Shown: one piece after another, positions 1 to 7,984 of the stretch | Layout of the letters: each line of letters starts with the position of its first letter | Numbering within the stretch: position 1 is the first letter of the stretch | NCBI GenBank assembly: GCA_023436775.1 | Contig: JAEZHW010000021.1 | Coordinates: 21,278 to 85,277 of the forward strand | Source of the DNA: Actinomycetes bacterium | GTDB taxonomy: Bacteria; Actinomycetota; Actinomycetes; Actinomycetales; Microbacteriaceae | DNA: 64,000 nucleotides | Direction of reading: 5' to 3' | Translations under genes and position numbers: made by a program | Notes under the pieces: generated by a model | The model's database searches: none | What the model was told of the DNA's origin: nothing | Seen by the model: only the letters and a program-made list of their open reading frames with translations

Positions 1-1179
1 GCTGCGGGGGACCACCGTCTTTCCATCGGCGAAGTGCAGCTGCTCGCGGTAGGAGTCGCGGCTGCGCCCAGTCGCGCGGAGGTGCCCCCGCATCTCCGCC
101 TGAGCTTCCTTGACCTCCCGCAACGCCTGCGCCCGCTTCGCCGGGTCCGTGGTCGTTGCCGCATCACGCTTGGCCGCGCGGATCTGCCGCTCGAGCTCCC
201 GCTGCTTCATGCGGGCCTTCTCCGCCTCGGGATCGTACTTGCTCGGGTAGAGCGTCGTCACCCCGGGGATGTACGGCAATGCCTGGCAGCGGCAATTCGG
301 ATGCTGAAAGCCCGCGTTGCGCGCTTCCTGAATCGTCGCATCGACGGTGACCTGTACCGTGCCTTCGTCGATTCGGTTCCGCTCCGTGTCAACGCCCGCG
401 GGGCGCCCGTCCGTGGAGAGGACCTTGCCCGACCACGCGTGGCACGGCTCACAACCGTCGTTGCCGACCCTGGGCGTGACCAGGCCGAGGCCGACCTGCT
501 GCATGCGGAAGATGCCGGCTTCCTGCCAAGCACGGTGCGACGCGGTGCGCCCAGCCATTTCGGCGTAGGAGCCGATGCGCCAATTGCGGTTCGCGCGATC
601 GGTGAAGCCTGTAATGCCCTGCTGCAGGAACCGGTCGACTGCTCGACGCTGATTCTGCAGCCCGGTCTCGACACCGAGAATCTTCATCGGCGCGGTCTCG
701 GCGATGGTCGCTTGGTACACGTCCCGCGGGAAGCGCAGGATGCGCTGGTTGAGTACTTCCAAGCGGTTGTGCAGGTCCAGCGTGAGCGCGGTGACCGCAT
801 TCATGGCGGAGCCGGTGAACGGGCCACGGTAGCCGGTGCGTTCACGGAGCAGGTTCGCGATCGTCATCGACCCGTGGTCTGCCGCGTACCGGATCAGGGA
901 CTCGGCGAGGTTCTCGTCCCGCAGTTCGGCCACGACGCGTTCAGCGGCCGTGGTCAGTTCGCGCAGGGCGCTGGCGCGTTCGATGTTCAGGCGCTGCATG
1001 AGTGCCTGCTTCTCGCGTGCGGCCTCGTCCTCGAGGACCAGGATGTGGTCGGCGCGGATCGCTGCGATTCGCAGCAGCTCGGTTTCGGCTTCCTCGTACC
1101 GGTAGCGCAGCAGCACGCCGAGTTCCTCGACGATGTCCTCGGGGGAAAGGTCCTCGGGGTCGTGGATGAAGATCGGCAC
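1..1179 (-). CDS. Phage minor capsid protein (Phage_min_cap2-like), 3' end outside window
   Basis: A frame of 393 codons is open without a stop and runs off the left edge. It starts at a GTG (1177-1179) preceded by a clear GGAGGT (1185-1190). The N-terminal third is charged and helical. The middle contains DGCEPCHAW and a downstream FQHPNCRCQALPY, the Cys/His pattern of phage minor capsid protein 2, followed by a Lys/Glu/Arg-rich helical tail. Such proteins join the portal and the capsid in siphophage heads. The portal remnant lies 22 bases upstream on the same strand, as in phage head modules. The opposite strand also stays open for 451 codons, but only this strand gives recognisable motifs and a ribosome binding site. 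Whether the gene is intact at its 3' end cannot be seen. Confidence 0.8.
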   Translation of the reverse strand, partial: MPIFIHDPEDLSPEDIVEELGVLLRYRYEEAETELLRIAAIRADHILVLEDEAAREKQALMQRLNIERASALRELTTAAERVVAELRDENLAESLIRYAADHGSMTIANLLRERTGYRGPFTGSAMNAVTALTLDLHNRLEVLNQRILRFPRDVYQATIAETAPMKILGVETGLQNQRRAVDRFLQQGITGFTDRANRNWRIGSYAEMAGRTASHRAWQEAGIFRMQQVGLGLVTPRVGNDGCEPCHAWSGKVLSTDGRPAGVDTERNRIDEGTVQVTVDATIQEARNAGFQHPNCRCQALPYIPGVTTLYPSKYDPEAEKARMKQRELERQIRAAKRDAATTTDPAKRAQALREVKEAQAEMRGHLRATGRSRDSYREQLHFADGKTVVPRS

Positions 1180-1201
1180 GCTTCACCTCCCCGAACGGGT
1201 G

Positions 1202-1693
1202 CTACTCGGTGTCGTCTTCAGCGGTGTCTTCTGAGCGGTTCGCGGTGCCGGTGGGGGTCCAGCCCGTGCCGATCGCGGGGTCGACGACGCTGCCGCGTTC
1301 GACGTCGGCGAGGATCTCTGCGACTTCTTCCTCGACCTGCTGGGCCGACCACGATGGACGCGCGTCGCGGGTGCGTTGGCGCAGACTGACCGCCTCGGCC
1401 TGGTGCAGTAGCAGCAGGGTGCGGGCGGCCTTCTCGGGGTCGTGCTGTGAGACGGGCGCGAACTCCACTTCGGGACGTTCCTCGAGCCATGCAGCTCCGC
1501 CCTTAGGGAAGACCTTGGCGTCGATACCGAGCAGAATCTGCGCCATCTTCGCCAGCGCCGGCTTCGCGTGAATGGCCTTCTTGTCCCGGGTACGTTCCGA
1601 GTCGGAGAAGTCAGCCACCACCTCAGTCCCTGTACACGAGCGCAGTAACGATGGAGTGAACGGAGCTATCGCAGCTTGTGAGAGGATGGTCAC
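1202..1693 (-). pseudogene. Phage portal protein, C-terminal remnant
   Basis: This 163-codon frame reads as the last part of a phage portal protein: a Lys/Ala-rich helix, then RTLLLLHQAEAVSLRQRTRD, an acidic helix, and WTPTGTANRSEDTAEDD, a flexible acidic tail. Siphophage portal proteins are usually 400-500 residues, so about two thirds are missing. Portal-like sequence begins near EVVADFSDSERTRDKK (about 1625 leftwards). The first 20 or so codons, up to the ATG at 1693, are probably foreign sequence antisense to the fragment at 1641-1883. The gene lies directly upstream of the minor capsid gene, the normal phage order. Assignment to the portal family rests on position and general character, not on a diagnostic motif. 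Confidence 0.55.
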
Positions 1694-1883
1694 CGCGAAA
1701 CTCCGATCCCCCTCGTCTGCAAAATTTGGTGGAACGAAGGTGTCAGGAAACGACCCCTGGGAAGTTCAGGGGTACGTGGATTCACAGAACGGTTTCGGCG
1801 CAATGGTCCGGACGAAGTTCGTCTGTGAAGCATTCGCAGTTAAGGGTGGAAGGCCCTTTGCTGTTGTTCGAAGCATAGGTTGA
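1641..1883 (+). pseudogene. C-terminal fragment of a small secreted-type actinobacterial protein
   Basis: On the plus strand, opposite and next to the truncated portal gene, the frame reads ACERMVTAKLRSPSSAKF, then WEVQGYVDSQNGFGAMVRTKFVCEAF and a stop at 1881-1883. The pattern of a Cys, 'LKSPSTAKF', 'GxVDAQNGFGAxVRSxFTC' is one I know from short hypothetical exported or lipoprotein-like proteins of actinobacteria. No start codon, signal peptide or ribosome binding site belongs to it, so it is a 3' fragment left by recombination. The break with the phage sequence lies around 1620-1660. Exact family name unknown to me. Confidence 0.5.
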
Positions 1884-1966
1884 TGATTGACTGAGCGGTG
1901 CTTTGGAAGGGCCTCGCAATAAAACTAGCCGGGAGCGTTGCGAGTCCGTTCTTCTAACTGGACAGG

Positions 1967-2206
1967 CTAGGTGGCTTCGAACGCCGATAGTGCACCGTCC
2001 AGATCCGCGAAGTCGCCGAGCGGGATGCGGTCCCCGGTGCTGCGCAGCCGGTCGGCTCGGTACCGCACGCCACCGCCAGCCTCGTTGGCGGCAATGTAGC
2101 CGACTAGTCGGCCCGAGGCGGCCGAGAGCACGCGCCACAGCGGCGCGGTCCGCGACAGCGGGCTGACCGGCGCCTGGTGAACGGTGAGGCTGGTGAAGGG
2201 CTGCAT
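1967..2206 (-). CDS. Small conserved hypothetical protein (79 aa)
   Basis: The ATG at 2206 is preceded by GAGGAG, supporting a real start. The central part, SGRLVGYIAANEAGGGVRYRADRLR followed by LGDFADLDGALSAF, resembles a family of 60-80-residue soluble actinobacterial proteins of unknown function. They have a short beta-sheet core ('GxxVGYVxxxxxxYxAxR') and a C-terminal 'LGEFWSLDEAV' helix. It has no signal peptide or membrane segment. It stands alone between the phage remnant and msrA, facing left. Function unknown. Confidence 0.55.
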   Translation of the reverse strand: MQPFTSLTVHQAPVSPLSRTAPLWRVLSAASGRLVGYIAANEAGGGVRYRADRLRSTGDRIPLGDFADLDGALSAFEAT

Positions 2207-2321
2207 CTCGACTCCTCTCTGCTGTCTCCGACGCTACGGGCAGCCACCGACACTGGAATGCCGTGATGTTCAGCCGGGTTGCAGTCTTCGCGGGGACACT
2301 GAGCAGAAGGAGGATGGACTC

Positions 2322-2870
2322 ATGACCGAGCGAGCGTTTGTCCTAGGCGGTGGCTGCTTCTGGTGTCTTGATGCGGCATATCGGCAGGTGCACGGTGTCT
2401 CGGACGTGGTCTCTGGCTATGCCGGAGGTATCATCCCTGATCCCAGCTATGAGTTGGTCTGTACCGGGCGCACCGGCCATGCGGAGGTGGTGCAGGTCGT
2501 CTTCGATGACGCCGAGGTGCCGGCCGAGGTCATTCTCGACATGTTCTTCACCATGCACGACCCACGCCAGAAGGACCGGCAGGGCAACGACATCGGCACC
2601 CAGTACCGTTCGATCATGCTCTATGAGGGCCAGGAAGAGCGCGAGCTGTTCGAAGCTGCCCTGGAACGCGCCGATGAGCACTGGGGTGGCGGTGTCGTCA
2701 CGCAGATTGAGCCACTCACCGAGTTCTATCCGGCCGAGGACTACCACCAGAACTACTTCGCCAAGAATCCGGCCAACGCCTACTGCCAGGCCGTCGCGGT
2801 GCCCAAGATGCTGAAGGTTCGGGCGAACTTCGCGCCGTTTGTGGAAGCGCCTGGGGCGAGACGCGACTAA
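2322..2870 (+). CDS. msrA: Peptide-methionine (S)-S-oxide reductase MsrA
   Basis: MsrA reduces methionine-S-sulfoxide in proteins and free methionine sulfoxide, using thioredoxin, in the cytoplasm (EC 1.8.4.11). The 182-residue protein has the GCFWC motif at residues 11-15 with the catalytic Cys12, then GYAGG and the typical 'TGHAEVVQVVFD' and 'QYRSIMLY' blocks. The start at 2322 was chosen because AGGAGG lies just upstream and the protein begins directly before the conserved core. An in-frame ATG at 2184 would add an unrelated extension. The stop codon overlaps that of the convergent LysR gene. Confidence 0.95.
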   Translation: MTERAFVLGGGCFWCLDAAYRQVHGVSDVVSGYAGGIIPDPSYELVCTGRTGHAEVVQVVFDDAEVPAEVILDMFFTMHDPRQKDRQGNDIGTQYRSIMLYEGQEERELFEAALERADEHWGGGVVTQIEPLTEFYPAEDYHQNYFAKNPANAYCQAVAVPKMLKVRANFAPFVEAPGARRD

Positions 2871-3793
2871 GTGAGCGCGGCGGGCAAGGAACGCTGCTGC
2901 TGGTGCTTCGCGAGCGCGTGGCCAAACTCGCGCACCCAGTCCGGTGACTGTTGGGGCCAGGCGGCCGCGAGCACGAAACCGAGCTGGCTGCCATCTGGGT
3001 CGACGATGATGCGCGAGCGCAGGTCGTAGCCACGCAGCGAGACTGAGTCAGCGAAGACCGCGACGCCAAGGCCCGCCTCGCTGAGCGCAGCGAGCGTCTG
3101 GCCGACGTCTGAGCGGTAGAGCACCTGCGGGAATTGGCCGATCGATTCGGCAGCGTTCAGGAACTGCCGACCAGCGATGAAGCCTTCACTATTCATCAGG
3201 ATCGGGTAGTCGAGCATGTCCGCAATGCCGATCGTCGCCTCGCCGGTGTCCAGTGGGTGCCCGGCCGGGAAGAAGGCCCGCACGCGGGGGCTCGCGATCG
3301 TGACGGTCTCGTAGGGGCCAGGGATCGGCATGGCGATGATGGCGAGGTCGCAATCGCCAGCCGCCAGCCGCTCCCGCAGTCGGATGGAACCGGCCTCGAT
3401 CACTTCAATCCGCACATCCGGGTGGGAGGGGATCCATTCGGCCAGGAAGGGCGCTAGGTAGGAGCCAGCCGCAGTTGCGGCGGCGCCGAGGCGCAGCACG
3501 TTACTTCGCTCGGATTCAAGATCGTGGCGGAGGCTGGCAACTTGGGCACCGATTCTGCGGGAGTGTTCGAGCACCACGGCGCCTTCTGGCGTGAGCGCCG
3601 CGCCACGCGGACCGCGATCAAGCAGTCGCACCCCGAGGTCGCGCTCGAGGCGACCAATGGAGCGGGAAATCGCGGGTTGCGAGGTGAACATGCGCTGCGC
3701 TGCCATGCGGAAGCTGCCCGTCGTTGCGACCGACACGAAGGCCTGTAGATCGCGGAAGGAAGGATCACCTGATCCGGAAATCGAATCACTCAT
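2867..3793 (-). CDS. LysR-family transcriptional regulator
   Basis: A 308-residue LysR-type regulator. The winged helix-turn-helix covers residues 12-70 (FRDLQAFVSVATTGSFRMAA, SQPAISRSIGRLE). The C-terminal substrate-binding domain begins near residue 90. The ATG at 3793 is preferred because the longer frame to 3883 would run over the palindromes in the shared promoter region. It is divergent from the amidohydrolase/ABC operon starting at 3889, so it most likely senses that pathway's substrate and controls both directions. Its last codon shares bases with the msrA stop codon (convergent pair). Confidence 0.88.
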   Translation of the reverse strand: MSDSISGSGDPSFRDLQAFVSVATTGSFRMAAQRMFTSQPAISRSIGRLERDLGVRLLDRGPRGAALTPEGAVVLEHSRRIGAQVASLRHDLESERSNVLRLGAAATAAGSYLAPFLAEWIPSHPDVRIEVIEAGSIRLRERLAAGDCDLAIIAMPIPGPYETVTIASPRVRAFFPAGHPLDTGEATIGIADMLDYPILMNSEGFIAGRQFLNAAESIGQFPQVLYRSDVGQTLAALSEAGLGVAVFADSVSLRGYDLRSRIIVDPDGSQLGFVLAAAWPQQSPDWVREFGHALAKHQQQRSLPAALT

Positions 3794-3796
3794 GGG

Positions 3797-3812
3797 TTCT
3801 GTTGTAACAGAA
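3797..3812. promoter_or_regulatory. Palindrome at the LysR promoter
   Basis: TTCTGTT-GT-AACAGAA is a perfect 7-bp inverted repeat starting 3 bases upstream of the LysR start codon. Its position suits autorepression by the regulator itself, or a second binding site of the divergent promoter. Its sequence differs from the second palindrome at 3843-3859. Confidence 0.45.
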
Positions 3813-3842
3813 ACGACATACAGAATGAATACCCTCGTTTCA

Positions 3843-3859
3843 TGTCGCTGAACGCGACA
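3843..3859. promoter_or_regulatory. Probable LysR-box (T-N11-A palindrome)
   Basis: TGTCGC-TGAAC-GCGACA is a perfect 6-bp inverted repeat. Within it, T3845 and A3857 are separated by exactly 11 bases, the T-N11-A signature of LysR recognition sites. It lies 30 bases upstream of the amidohydrolase start, between the divergent genes. Confidence 0.6.
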
Positions 3860-3888
3860 GAAAGATTGAAGGGACCGCAGCAAGGATC

Positions 3889-5274
3889 ATGGATCTGGAA
3901 CTGGCTATTACTGGTGGCCGCGTGGCCACCCCGGGCGGGGTGCGTGAGGCTGACCTCGGCATCGCAGGCGGCAAGATTGCAATCATCGCCGAACCGGGCG
4001 CTCTGCCCGCCGCCGCTGAAACGATTGACGCCACCGGGCTGCTCGTCTCGCCGGGCTTTATCGACATGCACAGCCACCACCGCGAGCCGGGCTTCGAGTA
4101 CAAGGAAGACATCCTCAGTGCTACCCGTGCCTGCGCCGCCGGTGGTGTGACCACCACCGTGGCGATGCCGAACGTGTCGCCGCCGCCGAACACCGTAGAG
4201 CGGCTGCAGAACATGTTCGAGCTCTACAAGAAGTCTGCAGTCGTCAACTGGAACGTCAACCCGGCCGGCACCGTGGCCGAAGAGATCCCGGGCCTGGCGA
4301 AGCAGGGCATCCTTGCGTTCAAGGTGTTCATGGTTGTCGACACCGGCCGTGACTACCCGCACATGCCGGGCATCGGTGTGCACGACCACGGCAAGCTCAT
4401 GGAAATCATGGAAGCCTGCGCCGCCGCGGGCGTGCCGCTGATGGTGCACCCGCACGATCAGGAGCTGATGGACCACGTCGAGCACGCCTTCTGGGAGCGC
4501 GGCGAGCGTGACGCACTGGCCTACGCCAAGGCCTATGCCGCTCACGACGGTCTGATCTGGGAGACCGCGATTGCGACCCTGCTGCGCATGCAGAAGGCCA
4601 CCGGCGTGCACCTGCACCTGCTGCACGTGCAGACCGCCGGCTCGGTGGAGCTGATCCGTCAGGCCAAGGCCAACGGCCAGAAGGTCACCGCGGAAATCAA
4701 CCCCTGGGCGCTGTTCCTCGGCAACGAGTGGGAGAACATCGAGCGCCTCGGTTCCTACGCACTGTCCTACTGGGTGCCCTCGAAGAACGAGGAACCGCTG
4801 TGGGAGGGCCTGCGCGACGGCACCATCGACATCATTGCCACCGACCACGCCCCGCACACCCACGAGGAGAAGCAGGTCGGTTGGGAAGACGGCTGGAAGG
4901 CCCACACCGGCACCCCGTCGACCCAGTTCTACTCGCGCATGTTCCTGGACGCGGCTCGTCGCGGCCTGATTTCGCTGGAACGGGTCATCGAGGCGGCGTC
5001 GACCGCACCGGCTCGCCTGTTCAACATCGCCAATAAGGGCCAGATCTCGGTCGGATACGACGCGGACCTGGTGCTGTTCGACCTCGAGCGTGAGGCCACC
5101 ATCACCACCGACGAGGTGCTGAGCAAGATCGGTCACACCCCCTACGAAGGCCGCACCTTCACCGGTCTGCCGGTGCGCACCCTCGTCGGCGGCACCACCG
5201 TCTTCGTTGACGGCGAGGTTGTCGGTCAGCCTGGCACCGGCACCCAGAGTGTCGGCATCGAGGTGACTGCATGA
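3889..5274 (+). CDS. Cyclic amidohydrolase (dihydroorotase/hydantoinase/allantoinase family)
   Basis: A 461-residue amidohydrolase of the type that opens cyclic amides such as dihydropyrimidines, hydantoins or allantoin. All metal ligands of the binuclear site can be placed: H61-S-H63, the lysine to be carboxylated K145 (AFKVF), H187, H243 or H246, and D319 in ATDHAPH. The start ATG follows AAGGA. The stop overlaps the permease start (ATGA), so it is the first gene of an operon with a complete ABC importer. Its substrate is therefore probably an imported heterocycle. Which ring it opens cannot be decided from the sequence. True pyrimidine-biosynthetic dihydroorotase is less likely given the transporter and the LysR regulator. 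Confidence 0.85.
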   Translation: MDLELAITGGRVATPGGVREADLGIAGGKIAIIAEPGALPAAAETIDATGLLVSPGFIDMHSHHREPGFEYKEDILSATRACAAGGVTTTVAMPNVSPPPNTVERLQNMFELYKKSAVVNWNVNPAGTVAEEIPGLAKQGILAFKVFMVVDTGRDYPHMPGIGVHDHGKLMEIMEACAAAGVPLMVHPHDQELMDHVEHAFWERGERDALAYAKAYAAHDGLIWETAIATLLRMQKATGVHLHLLHVQTAGSVELIRQAKANGQKVTAEINPWALFLGNEWENIERLGSYALSYWVPSKNEEPLWEGLRDGTIDIIATDHAPHTHEEKQVGWEDGWKAHTGTPSTQFYSRMFLDAARRGLISLERVIEAASTAPARLFNIANKGQISVGYDADLVLFDLEREATITTDEVLSKIGHTPYEGRTFTGLPVRTLVGGTTVFVDGEVVGQPGTGTQSVGIEVTA

Positions 5275-6086
5275 GCACCGCGACTCAGACCAAAGCGCGC
5301 CGCGTCGGGTTCTTCACCTGGCTTGGCGGCGCTACTCGCGGTGCCTCGATTACCCGCCTGATCGCCTCGTTGTCGGGTCTGTTCATCCTGTGGGAGATCG
5401 CCGCCACGTATTGGGTGAACAACCGCCTGCTGCTGGTGCCCTTCAGTGAGGTCATCACGACCCTCGGCAAGGAAATCGAGTCCGGCGACTTCGGCAAGCA
5501 CCTGGCCACCACCGGTGCGGAGCTCGCCATCGCATTCCCGATCGCGGTGTTCGGCGGCATCATGATCGGTGCGATCTTGGCCGGTTCCAAGCCGGTGCGT
5601 CAGACCCTGGACCCGATCCTGACCGCGCTGTACTCGCTGCCGGTGGTTGCCCTGGCGCCGCTGTTCACCTCGGCGCTCGGCTTCGGCATCCCCAGCAAGG
5701 TCGCGATCGTGATCCTGATGGCGATCTTCCCGGTGATTACGAACACGGACGCGGGTCTGCGCAGCGCCGACCCGGCCCTCCTGGAGACGGCGCGATCGTT
5801 CCAGGCCACCAAGCTGCAGACGCTGCGCACGGTGACGTTGCCGCACTCGGTGCCATTCCTGGTCAGTGGTGTTCGTACCGCCTTCGCCCGCGCCCTGGTG
5901 GGCGTGATCGTGGCCGAGTTCTTTGGCTCGATCTCGGGCTTCGGTTTCGCAATTGCCGCGGCAGCCCAGTCGTACCAGACGGCTCGACTGCTCGGTTACG
6001 TGCTGGTGCTCGGCGCCATCGGCCTGCTGGCCTCGGTTGCCCTCACCGCGTTGGAGCGCGCTCTGGCGCCTTGGAAGGAGGACTAG
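5271..6086 (+). CDS. ABC transporter permease (SsuC/TauC/ThiX type)
   Basis: A 271-residue inner-membrane permease with about six hydrophobic helices and the BPD_transp_1 signature region (LLETARSFQATKLQTLRTVTLP, the EAA loop that contacts the ATPase). This branch serves sulfonate, taurine, nitrate, thiamine-precursor and hydantoin importers. Its start overlaps the amidohydrolase stop, and the ATPase gene follows after 3 bases. Confidence 0.88.
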   Translation: MSTATQTKARRVGFFTWLGGATRGASITRLIASLSGLFILWEIAATYWVNNRLLLVPFSEVITTLGKEIESGDFGKHLATTGAELAIAFPIAVFGGIMIGAILAGSKPVRQTLDPILTALYSLPVVALAPLFTSALGFGIPSKVAIVILMAIFPVITNTDAGLRSADPALLETARSFQATKLQTLRTVTLPHSVPFLVSGVRTAFARALVGVIVAEFFGSISGFGFAIAAAAQSYQTARLLGYVLVLGAIGLLASVALTALERALAPWKED

Positions 6087-6089
6087 GCC

Positions 6090-6923
6090 ATGGCTACTGC
6101 ACAGAACACGGAAACCCACGCCGGTCGGATTACTGTCGAGAATGTCGACCTCACCTTCACCCCGCTGCGTCGGGACCCGGTGGTCGCGCTCAAGGACGTC
6201 AGCCTCGACATCGAGCCGGGCGAGTTCGTCTGTGTTGTCGGCGCCTCGGGGTCCGGCAAGTCGACGCTGCTGCGACTGCTCGACGGCCTGCTGTCGCCGA
6301 CCGCTGGCACTATTACCTCGGCGGGCAAGGAAGTCACCGGTCCCAGCACCGACCGGGCCATGGTGTTCCAGAGCGACAATCTGCTGCCCTGGGCGACGGT
6401 GATCGACAACGTCGCATATGGTCTGCGCCTGAACGGGGTGTCCAAGAAGGAAGCCCGCGAGCGGGCGATGGCCCAGCTCGAGAAGGTCGGCCTGAAGCAC
6501 ACGGCCAGGATGTACCCGCGCCAGCTCTCGGGCGGTATGCGTCAGCGTGTGAACATCGCGCGTGCGCTCACCGTGGACCCGCAGGTGCTGCTGCTCGACG
6601 AGCCCTTCGCGGCCCTCGACGCGCAGACCCGCGAGATCATGTCGGCCGAACTGCTGCGGATCTGGAACGCGGACCGGAAGACCGTGGTCTTCATCACGCA
6701 CCAGATCGACGAGGCCGTCTACCTCGCCGACCGCGTCGTCGTGCTGTCCTCGCACCCGGGTACGGTCCGTGAGATTGTCCCGATCAACTTTGAGCGTCCG
6801 CGCGAACTCTCGCTCAAGCGCACTGAGGAATTCGGCCGGATCGTCGACCACATTTGGTCGCTGATCGAGGACGAGGTCCGCGGCAGCCTGGGCCTGAGCA
6901 CCAACACTTCCACTGACGAGTAA
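6090..6923 (+). CDS. ABC transporter ATP-binding protein (SsuB/TauB type)
   Basis: A 277-residue nucleotide-binding subunit. It has Walker A GASGSGKST (about residues 51-59), a Q-loop FQSDNLLPW, the signature LSGGMRQRV, Walker B VLLLDEPFAALD and the switch His in FITHQIDEAV. The QSDNLLPW Q-loop is characteristic of the nitrate/sulfonate/taurine group. GGAGG precedes the ATG. It energises the permease just upstream. Confidence 0.92.
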   Translation: MATAQNTETHAGRITVENVDLTFTPLRRDPVVALKDVSLDIEPGEFVCVVGASGSGKSTLLRLLDGLLSPTAGTITSAGKEVTGPSTDRAMVFQSDNLLPWATVIDNVAYGLRLNGVSKKEARERAMAQLEKVGLKHTARMYPRQLSGGMRQRVNIARALTVDPQVLLLDEPFAALDAQTREIMSAELLRIWNADRKTVVFITHQIDEAVYLADRVVVLSSHPGTVREIVPINFERPRELSLKRTEEFGRIVDHIWSLIEDEVRGSLGLSTNTSTDE

Positions 6924-6954
6924 CCCCACACACCCCCAACGAAAGGAACGCCAA

Positions 6955-7941
6955 ATGCGGATTCGCACCAGCATTGCCGCGCTGGCAACCGCCGGCGCAC
7001 TCGTGGCCGGCCTGACCGCTTGCGCCAGCGAGCCGGCAGCCGAGACCCCGACCGGCCCGGCCGAGGTCCAGAAGGTCACCGTTGCCGTCCTGGCCCCGGG
7101 CTCGCTGCAGTGGCTGCACGCCGTTGCCAAGGACCAGGGCTTCTACGCCGACCACAACGTCGAGATCGAGGACATCCAGGTCCAGAACTCGGGCGCCCTG
7201 GTGCAGGCCGTGGCCGCTGGTTCGGCCAACGCCGGTATCGCGCTCGGTGACAACGTCATCAAGGCCGTCGACGAGGGCGCACCGGTTGCGATCACCGGCT
7301 CGCTGATCCAGAAGCCGGCGCTGCGTCTGTACGGCGCCCCGGGCGTCACCAGCGTCGCAGACCTGGCCGGCGCTCAGGTGACCGCCGGTGCCGTCGAGGG
7401 TGGCACTTACGACCTGCTGCTCTACATGCTCCAGCAGGAGGGTGTGGACACCAACGGTCTGACCCCGGTTGCCATCGCGAACTCGCGTGACCGTGTCGTC
7501 GCCATGGAGAACGGCCAGGTGCAGGGTGCACTGCTCATCCCGCCGTTCGACACCCTCGCTGAGGACTCGGGCGCGACCATGCTCGGCTGGCTCGACGAGC
7601 TGTGGCTCGAGACCCCGGCCGTGGTGAACACCGACTGGGCCGCCGCTAACCCGGAGGCCGCCGCTGGCTTCACCCAGGGTCTGGCCGACGCTGCCAAGTT
7701 CTTCGCCGACCCGGCCAACCGCGACGCCGTCATCGCCTCGCTGGTGTCCTACACCGGCGTGGACCAGAAGGCCGCAGAGAACGCCTACGACTTCATCCAG
7801 CCGAACGCAATCTTCAGCCCCGACCTGTCGGTTGCTGAGGAGAGCCTGGTGAACATCGTCCGCTACGGCGCAGCCGTCCGCGGTGAGGACGTCACCGGCT
7901 TCGACCCGAAGAAGTACCTGGACCTCAGCTTCCTCGGCTAG
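6955..7941 (+). CDS. Substrate-binding lipoprotein (NMT1/SsuA-like)
   Basis: A 328-residue binding lipoprotein with a signal peptide ending in a lipobox (GLTAC, lipidated Cys23). The mature part has the NMT1/THI5-like fold pattern: 'GSLQWLHAVAKDQGFY', 'GSANAGIALGDNVIKAVDEGAPV' and 'LAGAQVTAGAVEGGTYDLLLYML'. Proteins of this type bind thiamine precursors, nitrate, sulfonates or other small heterocycles outside the membrane. It ends the operon, after which a strong hairpin follows. The ligand is unknown; with the cyclic amidohydrolase upstream, a ring amide is the natural guess. Confidence 0.88.
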   Translation: MRIRTSIAALATAGALVAGLTACASEPAAETPTGPAEVQKVTVAVLAPGSLQWLHAVAKDQGFYADHNVEIEDIQVQNSGALVQAVAAGSANAGIALGDNVIKAVDEGAPVAITGSLIQKPALRLYGAPGVTSVADLAGAQVTAGAVEGGTYDLLLYMLQQEGVDTNGLTPVAIANSRDRVVAMENGQVQGALLIPPFDTLAEDSGATMLGWLDELWLETPAVVNTDWAAANPEAAAGFTQGLADAAKFFADPANRDAVIASLVSYTGVDQKAAENAYDFIQPNAIFSPDLSVAEESLVNIVRYGAAVRGEDVTGFDPKKYLDLSFLG

Positions 7942-7956
7942 TCCACCTCGGTTGCA

Positions 7957-7984
7957 GGGCCGGAACGCGCAGGCGTTCCGGCCC
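7957..7984 (+). terminator. Terminator of the amidohydrolase/ABC operon
   Basis: A perfect 12-bp inverted repeat (GGGCCGGAACGC / GCGTTCCGGCCC) with the 4-base loop GCAG starts 15 bases after the last stop codon. Only a weak T-rich stretch (TTGCTGTGTGTCT) follows, as is usual for actinobacterial terminators. Confidence 0.85.

Noticed and set aside
34..1389. 451-codon open frame on the plus strand at the left end
   Set aside because: Arg/Pro-rich translation without motifs. It mirrors the phage minor capsid gene on the other strand, which has a ribosome binding site and family motifs.
3790..5136. 448-codon frame antisense to the amidohydrolase
   Set aside because: Val/His/Arg-rich antisense shadow; the sense frame has all metal ligands and a ribosome binding site.
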